DNA of 64,000 nt. Origin: Luteitalea sp. TBR-22 (GTDB taxonomy: Bacteria; Acidobacteriota; Vicinamibacteria; Vicinamibacterales; Vicinamibacteraceae). Under the pieces are notes generated by a model. That model was not told the DNA's origin. It made no database searches and saw nothing but the letters and a program-made list of their open reading frames with translations. Of the stretch, positions 7,807 to 15,432 are shown in pieces (within the stretch, counting starts at the first letter, position 1; the number at the start of each line of letters is the position of its first letter). The position numbers were made by a program, and so were the translations under genes. Where the stretch lies: assembly GCF_016865485.1 (NCBI RefSeq), contig NZ_AP024452.1:4300501-4364500 (forward strand). The letters run 5' to 3'.

Positions 7807-9201
7807 TCAGTGCACGCCGACGGCAACACCGGTACGCGTCGCACTGGATCCCGTCAACTGCCGCAGCCGACCTCTCCACGCCGTCGCGCGCTCGGGCGCC
7901 TCGTCTCGGTCGAACGCGGCGAGAATCCCGTACGACTTGCGCAGCCTATCGCCTGCCTCGTCCCGATCCGATCGTGACGGACGATCGAGGATCTGCTCGA
8001 TCTGTGGCGCCGCCGCGAGTAGCGCCGACCTCAGGCCGAGGCGGTCGCCCTCGTCGTTGATGGCGAGCGTGCACAGCGAGTCGCACACGCTGCGGCTGCG
8101 CTCCTCCCACTCAGGATGGCCAGGCTGGCTCCCAAGGAGGCCCTCGACCAGCGGCAATGCCTCGAACAACCAACCGGCGGTGCGTTGCGGGGCCGACTCC
8201 TGGTTCGCGCGCGATGCGGCGTACAGGGCTAGCACGATCGCGGCCTTGACGGCTGGCTCGGATTCGGCGCCCGGGAGTTCCTGCAGCGCGCGCGCCTGAT
8301 CCAGCGCCTTCTGCCACCAGCCGGTGGCATCCGTGCCGTGCTCCAGCCGCTCGTGCAGCGACAGCCATGCACAGGTCTGCAGCAACGAGACGCGATAGCG
8401 AGCCGACTCGGGCGCCTCGGCGACGATGGACTCCTGCAGGCGCACGCTCTCGACGTGGAGTGCCAGGGCGCGTGCCGGGTCGGTGCGGACGTCCAGGCGC
8501 CCGAGATCCTCGAGGGTGACGGCAAGGGAATGCCGGCGACGCAGATCGCCTGGCGCCGACGCCGCCAGCGCCGACGCGAGTTCGTGGGCGCGCGTGTACA
8601 GGACTCGCGCACGCGCCGCGTCGTGCGGCTTCACGGCATGCGCGAGCCTCGACGACACGTTGACCAGCCACTCGCGGTAGCGCTCGACCTCCGGCGCCCG
8701 CGCCGCTTCGCGCTCGGCGATGGCGAGCGCTCGCTCGTAATGCGCGACCTCTCGTCCCGGATGATGATCGGCCGTGTACTCGCCGAGCAGCACATGCACG
8801 TGAATGACCGCGCCGCGCTCGTCAACGCTGGCCGCGTGGTCCGTCTCGACGAGGTCGGCAATCGGGGCGAGCGCCGCGAGCAGTTCGCTCGCGCGACGAC
8901 TCAGCGTCCCCGACGTCATGGTCGCCGGCACGACGACGTTCGCACCCAGGCGGAAGAGCATCCGCCGCGCGTCCGCCGGCCATTCAGTCGCCACCGCTGC
9001 CCACAACCGACGCCATCGCTGCACGAGGACCGGACCGAGGTCCGCGTCAGACGACGCGGCAAGCCAGGCACGCCATTCGGCGCGCAGCGGCTTGATGGCT
9101 TCCTGATCGGTCATCGCCGACAACCGCGCCAGGAGCGCGGGCGCGTCCGTGAGCGCGTCCAACGCCGCGTTGTGCTGCCCCGCCTGAAGGCCCGCGTCCA
9201 T
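7807..9201 (-). CDS. TPR-like helical protein, partner of the membrane HTH regulator
   Basis: The protein is 464 aa from the ATG at 9201 (a GTG three codons upstream is also possible). It is almost wholly alpha-helical, rich in Ala, Leu and Arg, and has repeated pairs of amphipathic helices such as ARARVLYTRAHEL and ARALALHVESVRL that resemble degenerate tetratricopeptide repeats. No signal peptide or membrane segment is seen, so it should be cytoplasmic. It starts 17 bp after the stop of the HTH protein gene, implying one transcript and a shared role. I do not recognise an enzymatic domain; protein-protein interaction is the likely job. Confidence 0.75.
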   Translation of the reverse strand: MDAGLQAGQHNAALDALTDAPALLARLSAMTDQEAIKPLRAEWRAWLAASSDADLGPVLVQRWRRLWAAVATEWPADARRMLFRLGANVVVPATMTSGTLSRRASELLAALAPIADLVETDHAASVDERGAVIHVHVLLGEYTADHHPGREVAHYERALAIAEREAARAPEVERYREWLVNVSSRLAHAVKPHDAARARVLYTRAHELASALAASAPGDLRRRHSLAVTLEDLGRLDVRTDPARALALHVESVRLQESIVAEAPESARYRVSLLQTCAWLSLHERLEHGTDATGWWQKALDQARALQELPGAESEPAVKAAIVLALYAASRANQESAPQRTAGWLFEALPLVEGLLGSQPGHPEWEERSRSVCDSLCTLAINDEGDRLGLRSALLAAAPQIEQILDRPSRSDRDEAGDRLRKSYGILAAFDRDEAPERATAWRGRLRQLTGSSATRTGVAVGVH

Positions 9202-9218
9202 CGCCGTCACACTGAGCG

Positions 9219-10799
9219 CTATTTCTGGTTCGACGCCATCTCGGCGACCGCTTGTCGGCCGGCGCCGGACGAGACCGCGTAACTGCCCCACCCACCCGCC
9301 GCCGTCCACTCGCGGATCTCGTACGGCCCCTTGCGCTCCGGGCAATCGCGCGGCATGTGCTTCACCGCGAACCGGCTCGCGCCCTCGTGCTCGTGCCAGT
9401 ACATGTCGGTGAGCAGGAACTCGGAGATGCGTCCGTCGACGCCGAGGTAGCCGACGGCGTGGCCGTAGTTGTCCTCCCACAGCAGATCGGCGCCATTGGT
9501 TCGAAGGCGGCTGATCAGTCGGTAGGGCAGGCCCATCGCCCCCGTCATCTCCAGCGACGGCAGCAAGTGCACCCGATCGGGCACCTGCCCGTCCATCCGG
9601 CACTGGAACTCCGGCGCCGACGCCTTCACCACGGTCGGTGGTCCCTGCAGGTCGACGACCGTGAGCGACGCCCGCGCGTGCTCGTTGAGCACCCCACCCG
9701 CCACGAGCCGAGGGCCCGCCGGCGTGTCGAGTTCCCCCAGCGAGAGCACCCATCCCGACTGGAACAAGCGCGTGCGGCTCTGCCCCGCGGGGTCGATCTC
9801 GATGACGAAGCTGGGCCACCAGAGGCTGTCGACATACGACGCCCACACGCGCTTCGGTCCGGGGCCGCGCGACACCGCGACCGCGCGCAGCTCCCAGGGC
9901 CCACGGAACGTCCGGTCGCCGCACTGCACCGAGAACTCCGGCGCCACCGACCACCGCAGCCGCCCATCCTCGCCAAAGGCCATCAGGCGATCGGTCGATG
10001 CGGGGATACGCCCGTCGCCGGAGCGCACAGGCACCAGGAACTCGGAGGTGCCATCGCCATCGATGTCCTCGAGCGCGACGCTGTCGGTGTTCGCGCCGTC
10101 TTCGCCCGTGGGCGGCCTGTCCTGCGTGGAGCGCACGGAGTGCCCCACGTCGTGACGCCACACGAGGCGGCCGGCACGGTCGTGGCCTTCGATGACTCGC
10201 CCCTCGATGTGCACGGTCGTGGCGGTCGCCCCCGACGCGGAGCCAGCGCCGCGACCAATCAGCACGCCAACGAGCAGCGCCGCGGCCGTCGCCCCCAGCC
10301 AGACGTACTCGCGCCACTTCGGGCGAGCGGCCGCGGCCGCAACCGGGGCCACGGCCTCGCTGACGACGGTCGGCCCCGCGGGCATGACCGCGGGCAGTCC
10401 CGCGTGCGGCCCCTCCTCCACCACGGCACGCGCTGCGATCGACGGCGCTTCGGGTACCGACACGGGTTCAGTGACGTCGCTCGCGACGCCAGACACGATG
10501 GCAGGCGGCGCGTCAGGACCGGGTGTCGGGGTACCGGTGTCGGGGCCGTCTGTCGGCGCCGCCGATGTCCCGAGTTCTCGCTGGACTTCCGAGCGCTCGA
10601 GCCACTCTCCGAGTTCGGCGCGGTAGGCGTAGACCACCTGCCCGTTGCGCGTCTTGAGGCGGTGGACGGGGAGGCACAACTCGTTCTCCCACCGCTGCAC
10701 GGAGCGCACGCTGCGCCCCAGGTAGTCGGCGATTTCCTTCCAGCCGTTGAGGCGGCCCGCTGCTTCCATCGACTCGCGTGTCATCGGGGCGTCACCCAT
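9219..10799 (-). CDS. Membrane-anchored HTH regulator with extracytoplasmic sensor-like domain
   Basis: The 526-aa protein has a distinctive order. Residues about 19-60 form an HTH (WKEIADYLGRSVRSVQRWE, then a PVHRL wing-like strand), close to the MerR/excisionase-like HTH often fused to TPRs in Acidobacteriota. A Pro/Ala/Thr-rich linker covers about 78-158, a single transmembrane helix about 166-184, and the C-terminal 340 residues look like an FG-GAP or beta-propeller domain (EDIDGDGTSEFLVPV near 240). This predicts a ToxR-like one-component regulator that binds DNA inside and senses something outside. ATG at 10799 is used; a second ATG five codons on is possible. It is divergent from the regulator at 10951. 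Confidence 0.82.
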   Translation of the reverse strand: MGDAPMTRESMEAAGRLNGWKEIADYLGRSVRSVQRWENELCLPVHRLKTRNGQVVYAYRAELGEWLERSEVQRELGTSAAPTDGPDTGTPTPGPDAPPAIVSGVASDVTEPVSVPEAPSIAARAVVEEGPHAGLPAVMPAGPTVVSEAVAPVAAAAARPKWREYVWLGATAAALLVGVLIGRGAGSASGATATTVHIEGRVIEGHDRAGRLVWRHDVGHSVRSTQDRPPTGEDGANTDSVALEDIDGDGTSEFLVPVRSGDGRIPASTDRLMAFGEDGRLRWSVAPEFSVQCGDRTFRGPWELRAVAVSRGPGPKRVWASYVDSLWWPSFVIEIDPAGQSRTRLFQSGWVLSLGELDTPAGPRLVAGGVLNEHARASLTVVDLQGPPTVVKASAPEFQCRMDGQVPDRVHLLPSLEMTGAMGLPYRLISRLRTNGADLLWEDNYGHAVGYLGVDGRISEFLLTDMYWHEHEGASRFAVKHMPRDCPERKGPYEIREWTAAGGWGSYAVSSGAGRQAVAEMASNQK

Positions 10800-10950
10800 G
10801 GGTATGGATGAGGCACGTTACACCAGTGAGGGGCCGTGTCGAGTCCCAGAAATTGACACAATTGACAATGTGGCAGCATTGCTCACAAAGGCATTTTTTG
10901 CCCAATGGATTCGCGGGCGCGTGCGCCGTCCTCGTGACTAGAATCGGCGC
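10800..10950. promoter_or_regulatory. Divergent promoter region with paired AATTGACA repeats
   Basis: This 151-bp region separates two divergent regulators. It is markedly AT-richer than its surroundings and holds two direct copies of AATTGACA at 10851-10858 and 10860-10867, 9 bp apart. Each copy contains a TTGACA that could serve as a -35 box for the rightward gene, or the pair could be an operator for either regulator. A T-run (GCATTTTTTG) lies at 10891-10900. Exact start points cannot be fixed by eye. Confidence 0.45.
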
Positions 10951-12321
10951 GTGATCCTCCAGTTGCGCGGCCGCCGGCCCGCCACATCGACGGGCGTCTC
11001 TGCGCGGCTCGACGTCGGAGCCTCGACACTGACCTGCGGCCGCGAGACTGCACACCTGCCGTTGCGCGCCACGGCGTTGCTCGCCTTGCTCGCCGTCCGC
11101 CGACTCGACGCCGATCGCACCTCCCCCGAGAGTGGCTGGGTGACGCTCTCCGACATCTCGGGGCTGCACGAGTGGCATGGCGGCCAGTCCACCGCCAGCC
11201 TCGCGTCGCAGGTGCGTCGGGAGGTGAAGCGGATCCACCTCGCCTGCCCCGGCATCGTCGAGGCGCCCTGTCGCAGCCAGCTGCGGGGGCCGTTCCGTCT
11301 CGCGGCGCGGCCCACGATCGATACCGAGACGGCAAGGGCGCTGGCGAGACGCTTCGAGGTCGCCAATGCAACGCGCACTGCGTCGAGCGCAGAAGATGTC
11401 TACGGATGGATGGAGTCCGCCGAGCCCGTGTGGCGGACGATGCACTACCACGACAAGCCTGGTGAGGCGCTGTCCAACGTACCGCCGGTGGACGCCGTGC
11501 CGGCCTCCGATCCATTGCTGACGGCGATGGCCCTGCTGCTCACGGCGAAGCGGTTGCGCGACACGGGCGCCCTCGACCTCGCCGAGCGGACCGCGCACGA
11601 GGCCGAGGAAGCCGCCGCGAACATCCCGCCGCCGATCGTCCATTCGCTGCGCGGGCAGGCGACGCTGCAGCGCGCGTGGGTGGCTTATCGCCGCGGCCAC
11701 CTCGACGACGCGGAGCGCCTCGTGAGCACGGTGATGGCGACGGCCAGCGACTTCGGGTTCCTTCGGCTCCAGGGGCAGGCGCTCAACCTGCGCTCGCTGA
11801 TCTGGCGCACGCGCGGCATGTATCCGGACTCCCTGCGCGACCTCCTGCATGCGGCCCGCCTGTTCGTGGTGGAGGGCGACCTGCAGCACCTGTTCGCCGT
11901 GTACCACAACCTCGCGTGCGTGGTGTCGGTGGAAGCGATGGCCGAGACGGACGACAGTCGTCGGCGCGCCCGCCTGCGCGTGGCCCTGGCCTACTCGCAG
12001 CGGCACGAGTCGTACTGTCATCGGTACGCCATCGGCAGGAACAGCGTGCTGAACAAGCTGCTCCAGATCGGCCTGCTCAGGCAGCTCGGCGAGCGCGACG
12101 CGGCGCTGCGCCTGGCCGACGACGCCGAAGCCGTGGCGCTGGAGTCGCAGAACTTCCCCGATGCGCAGACGGCGCATCGTCACCGGCTGGCCATCTTGCT
12201 GGAGTCCTCGCGTCGCGACGAGGCCGCGGCGGTTCACGCGGAGACCCTCGGCGCGATCGAAAGCCCTGCGGTGCGACGACAGTTCGCGCGGATCTACCGC
12301 GAGGAGCGCGCGCGGGTGTGA
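10951..12321 (+). CDS. Winged-helix regulator with TPR-like C-terminal domain
   Basis: The 456-aa protein starts at a GTG; no strong ribosome site is visible. Residues about 30-120 resemble an OmpR/SARP-type winged helix: a helix LPLRATALLALLAV, a recognition-like helix SLASQVRREVKRIH and a closing hairpin ending GPFRLAA. The rest is helical, with repeated units such as ALDLAERTAHEAEEA and HLDDAERLVSTVM that look like tetratricopeptide repeats. There is no signal peptide or membrane segment. It resembles SARP/MalT-like one-component activators in architecture, but lacks an obvious NTPase. Its divergence from the membrane HTH gene suggests they regulate each other or a common target. Confidence 0.72.
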   Translation: MILQLRGRRPATSTGVSARLDVGASTLTCGRETAHLPLRATALLALLAVRRLDADRTSPESGWVTLSDISGLHEWHGGQSTASLASQVRREVKRIHLACPGIVEAPCRSQLRGPFRLAARPTIDTETARALARRFEVANATRTASSAEDVYGWMESAEPVWRTMHYHDKPGEALSNVPPVDAVPASDPLLTAMALLLTAKRLRDTGALDLAERTAHEAEEAAANIPPPIVHSLRGQATLQRAWVAYRRGHLDDAERLVSTVMATASDFGFLRLQGQALNLRSLIWRTRGMYPDSLRDLLHAARLFVVEGDLQHLFAVYHNLACVVSVEAMAETDDSRRRARLRVALAYSQRHESYCHRYAIGRNSVLNKLLQIGLLRQLGERDAALRLADDAEAVALESQNFPDAQTAHRHRLAILLESSRRDEAAAVHAETLGAIESPAVRRQFARIYREERARV

Positions 12322-12814
12322 ACGGACGGACCAACGCAACGATTCGACATGTGGGACTGCGGCGAGCAGCGCCGGTCGCCCGCAGCGCTGCGGCGACGCC
12401 CGCGGGCCGGTCCACCGCGCCGTGTCCCCTCAACTCCGCCGAAGACGCGGAGGCACGCGTACCGCGGAAACAGCAGCACCCGCAAGTATCCAGTTTTCAA
12501 GGAGTTGACGCAATCGTTGCGAGCGACGGCTGCTGCCAGGTGCAGCAGCCAGGCCGCGGTGGGGCAGATCGAGGATCCCGCGCGCGTTTCCTCAGTCAAG
12601 CCTGACGCGAGCGCCCCCGGGCATTCTGACTCCACCGGACCGCACGCGCGCACGCTGACATGCGGGAGACCGCGTGATGCCGCGGCGTCAGACGCGCTCG
12701 CTGGCCTCGTCACCCCCGCAACGCCGTCAGCTACGCTATCGCGTACACCGCATGGCGATCCGCCACGGCGGGCGCCTGGTAGCGCGCCTGGCCTCGACGC
12801 TCGGGGAGGAATCG
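12322..12814. other. 493-bp stretch with no supported gene
   Basis: No frame here has convincing composition, start or motif; those present are shadows in GC-rich sequence. The part around 12490-12530 (a TTTTCAAGGAG stretch followed by TTGACG) is AT-richer than the rest and may hold the promoter of the small membrane protein gene at 12815. I see no RNA gene. Confidence 0.4.
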
Positions 12815-13213
12815 ATGTCCACCAACCGCCACACCTACATCGCCGCCGCCGCGATTCTCTGGAACCTGATCGGCCTGATCATCTTCGTGCTGCGCGTGAC
12901 CATCGGTCCCGAGCAGGTCGCCGCCCTCGCCCCGGCCGACCGTGCCGTGTTCGACGCCACGCCCGCGTGGCTGCTCGTCGTCTTCGGCGTGGCCACGGTC
13001 ACCGGCGTCATCGGCGCAGTGGGTCTCTGGCGTCGCGCCCCGTGGGCAGGGCCGGTGCTCGGACTGTCGCTGGCCGCCGTGCTCGTGCAGATGGTCGGCA
13101 TGTATGCGGCGACGCCGGCCTGGCAGGCGTCGGGACCCGCGGGGCTCGTGCTGCCCGCCGTGATCATCGCCTTGGGGGCGGCGCAGTGGCGATACGCCTC
13201 CACACGCGCCTGA
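12815..13213 (+). CDS. Small four-helix integral membrane protein
   Basis: The 132-aa protein starts at an ATG with a strong GGGGAGGA ribosome site 6 bp upstream, which rules out a longer version from 12674. Four hydrophobic segments lie at about residues 8-28, 50-70, 77-97 and 107-125, with a loop of charged and polar residues after the first. Length and layout resemble small uncharacterised sugar-transporter-like or DoxX-like membrane proteins, but I see no diagnostic motif. It stands alone on its strand, 125 bp before the DUF1080 gene. Confidence 0.75.
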   Translation: MSTNRHTYIAAAAILWNLIGLIIFVLRVTIGPEQVAALAPADRAVFDATPAWLLVVFGVATVTGVIGAVGLWRRAPWAGPVLGLSLAAVLVQMVGMYAATPAWQASGPAGLVLPAVIIALGAAQWRYASTRA

Positions 13214-13337
13214 GGGGCGTCGGCTCGGCGGCAGTGCCCGACGTGCGCGACGCACGTCACACGCCGCGACACCCTTCGTTTGCCCCACGATGTGACACCA
13301 AACGGATGCCTGGCGTGTGGGAGAATGCGCGCCATCC

Positions 13338-14168
13338 ATGCTGACTCGTGTCCTCCCCTCCGCCGCGCTCGCGCTGCTGATGGCCGTGCCCGCGGCCGCG
13401 CAAGCGCCTGACGTCATCCACCTGTTCGACGGCAAGCAGTTCACCGAGCACTTCTACTCGTGGCTGGTCGACGACCATCTCGCCGATCCCGATCGCGTCT
13501 TCACGGTGGTCGACAACGTGGACGGCGCGCCCGCCATCCGCATCAGCGGCCAGAAGTGGGGCGGCATCACCACCCGGAAGGAGTACGAGACCTACCACCT
13601 GGTCGTCGAGTTCCGCTGGGGCAACCTCACCTGGGGCAACCGCAAGGACCGCGCCCGTGACAGCGGCGTCCTCGTGCACGCGCAAGGACGCGACGGCAAC
13701 ACCGGCAAGGACTTCAACGGCCCGTGGATGCACTCGATCGAGGCACAAATCATCGAGGGCGGGGTCGGCGACTTCATCCTGGTGGCCGGCACGGCGGAGG
13801 ATGGCTCGAAGCTCGTGCCGCGGATGACCGCCACGACGCTGCGCGACCGCACCGGCGAGCTGTACTACGACCCGAACGGCGTGGCGATGGAACACTCGTC
13901 GGGGCAGCGCATCAACTGGTGGGGCCGCGACGCCGACTGGGCCGACAAGCTCGGGTTCGTCGGCGTGGCCGATGTCGAGGGCCACGGCAGCGAGTGGACG
14001 CGCCTCGAGGTGATCGTCGAGAAGGACCGCATCACCAACATCGTCAACGGCCGCGTCGTCAACGTCGGCACCAGGCCGAGCCTCTCGAAGGGCAAGATCA
14101 TGATCCAGTCGGAGGGCGCGGAACTGTACGTGCGCCGCGTCGACCTGTACCCCGTCGCGAAGAGATAG
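13338..14168 (+). CDS. Exported DUF1080 (3-keto-disaccharide hydrolase-like) protein
   Basis: A 276-aa protein with a signal peptide (residues 1-21, cleavage near AAAQA). The mature part begins with the LFDGKQFTEHF motif typical of DUF1080 and has the concanavalin-like beta-sandwich pattern expected of this family, including VVEFRWGN, DSGVLVHAQG, MHSIEAQIIEGG and the closing strand ELYVRRVDLYPV. Family members act on glycans outside the cytoplasm, some as 3-keto-glycoside hydrolases; the substrate here is unknown. It is convergent with the MFS gene, with only 35 bp between their stops. Confidence 0.88.
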   Translation: MLTRVLPSAALALLMAVPAAAQAPDVIHLFDGKQFTEHFYSWLVDDHLADPDRVFTVVDNVDGAPAIRISGQKWGGITTRKEYETYHLVVEFRWGNLTWGNRKDRARDSGVLVHAQGRDGNTGKDFNGPWMHSIEAQIIEGGVGDFILVAGTAEDGSKLVPRMTATTLRDRTGELYYDPNGVAMEHSSGQRINWWGRDADWADKLGFVGVADVEGHGSEWTRLEVIVEKDRITNIVNGRVVNVGTRPSLSKGKIMIQSEGAELYVRRVDLYPVAKR

Positions 14169-14203
14169 CCCGCGGCGGGCCTGCCTTCCGGGGCGCGCCA
14201 CGA

Positions 14204-15373
14204 TCAGTGCACGGACTCGCCGAGGTGGAGCCGGCGGCGCGCCACCAGGAAGTACGGGAGGGCGATGGCGGCCAGGACGGCCGCCAGGCCATACGCCGCC
14301 CGGAACCCGTGGGCGCGCACCATCCAGCCGGTGGTGGCCGAGCCGACGCCGATCCCGGTGTCGAAGGCCGCGAGGATGGCGCCGAACGCCGCGCCCCGCC
14401 GCGCCATCGGAATCGACCCCATCACCAGCGCCGCGAACGACGGCCAGACCAGGCCGAATCCCGCACCGAACAGCAGGCCCGCCGTCGCGAAGGCGGTGCG
14501 GCCAGCCGCCGTCGCCAGCACGGCCAGCCCGCACACCGGGAACAGCAGGCTCACCATGAGCACCGGCGCGGCGCCCCATCGGTCCAGGCGCCGCCCCACC
14601 GCCAGGCGACCGGTGATCACCGACACGGCCATCGCCGACAGGAAGATGCCGCGCGGCGTGATCCCCAGCGCATCGGCGAAGAGCGCCGAGAACGAGGTCA
14701 GTCCGCCGTAGCCGAACGAGATCATCGACAGCGTGACGGCGAGCGCGATGACGCGCCACTCGATGCCGAAGCGCCGCGGCGGCTCGTCGATGGGCGCGCC
14801 GGCCGCCAGCGCGGCCTCACGCTCGTCGGGCAGGAACCACCCGACGGTCGTCATCATCAGGTTCAGCGCCGCCAGTTCGAGACATAGCACGAACCACCCG
14901 AGGTGGTACACCCAGAATCCGATGGTCGGGGCGATGCCGATCGCCAGGATCGACGCCATGCCCCAGTACCCGAGCCCCTCGGCGCGGCGCGCCGGCGGGA
15001 TGGTTGCCGTGGCGTAGGCGCTCGATGCCGCCATCAATGCCGACCAGACCACGCCGTGCAACACCACCAGGCCGAGCAGCAGCCGGTTGTCGCGCACCAG
15101 CGCGTACGTGGCCGTGATGACCGACAGCGATGCGCCGGCCAGGATCAGCGTCCGGCGGTGCCCGATGCGATCGGAGAGGGGCCCCGTGAACGGCGCGGAA
15201 ACCGCACAGGAGATGGTGAGCAGCCCGAGGAACCAGCCGGCCGACGCCTCGGTGCCGCCGAGCGCCAGCATCCGGTAGGGCGCCACTGGCAGCAATTGGA
15301 ACACCGAGATGAAGACCAGGAAGCTGAAGGCGAACATGGTCAGGAATCGCGGTGTCACGAGAGGCGGCGTCAT
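14204..15373 (-). CDS. MFS transporter
   Basis: The 389-aa protein has twelve hydrophobic segments and the major-facilitator signature GPLSDRIGHRRTLI after helix 2, plus the related GRLAVGRRLDRWG after helix 8. The start is set at the ATG at 15373, where the hydrophobic MTPPLVTPRFLTMFAFSFL begins; an in-frame extension to 16390 is a shadow of the receptor gene. Substrate cannot be told from sequence; this shape is common among drug or metabolite efflux carriers. A 7-bp microsatellite separates it from the TonB receptor gene upstream on the same strand, so they may be co-transcribed. Confidence 0.88.
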   Translation of the reverse strand: MTPPLVTPRFLTMFAFSFLVFISVFQLLPVAPYRMLALGGTEASAGWFLGLLTISCAVSAPFTGPLSDRIGHRRTLILAGASLSVITATYALVRDNRLLLGLVVLHGVVWSALMAASSAYATATIPPARRAEGLGYWGMASILAIGIAPTIGFWVYHLGWFVLCLELAALNLMMTTVGWFLPDEREAALAAGAPIDEPPRRFGIEWRVIALAVTLSMISFGYGGLTSFSALFADALGITPRGIFLSAMAVSVITGRLAVGRRLDRWGAAPVLMVSLLFPVCGLAVLATAAGRTAFATAGLLFGAGFGLVWPSFAALVMGSIPMARRGAAFGAILAAFDTGIGVGSATTGWMVRAHGFRAAYGLAAVLAAIALPYFLVARRRLHLGESVH

Positions 15374-15392
15374 CGGGATCAGTATCGGGGAT

Positions 15393-15427
15393 CGGGCACC
15401 GGGCACCGGGCACCGGGCACCGGGCGG
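15393..15427. repeat. Heptamer tandem repeat (CGGGCAC)n
   Basis: Four exact units of CGGGCAC (15393-15420) and one degenerate unit fill the space between the TonB receptor stop and the MFS start. It is one of several 7-bp repeats of different sequence in this window's spacers. Confidence 0.85.
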
Positions 15428-15432
15428 CACTT

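Noticed and set aside
9202-10317. Upstream extension of the TPR-like gene to 836 codons
   Set aside because: The added part is a shadow of the membrane HTH gene in another frame.
10871-10884. Sigma-54 promoter (TGGCAG then TTGC)
   Set aside because: The GG and GC dinucleotides are only 7 bp apart, not the 10 bp required.
12294-12713. 139-codon minus-strand frame in the 12.3-12.8 kb gap
   Set aside because: Arg/Gly/Pro-rich composition, no ribosome site or motif; it overlaps the end of the regulator gene and looks like chance.
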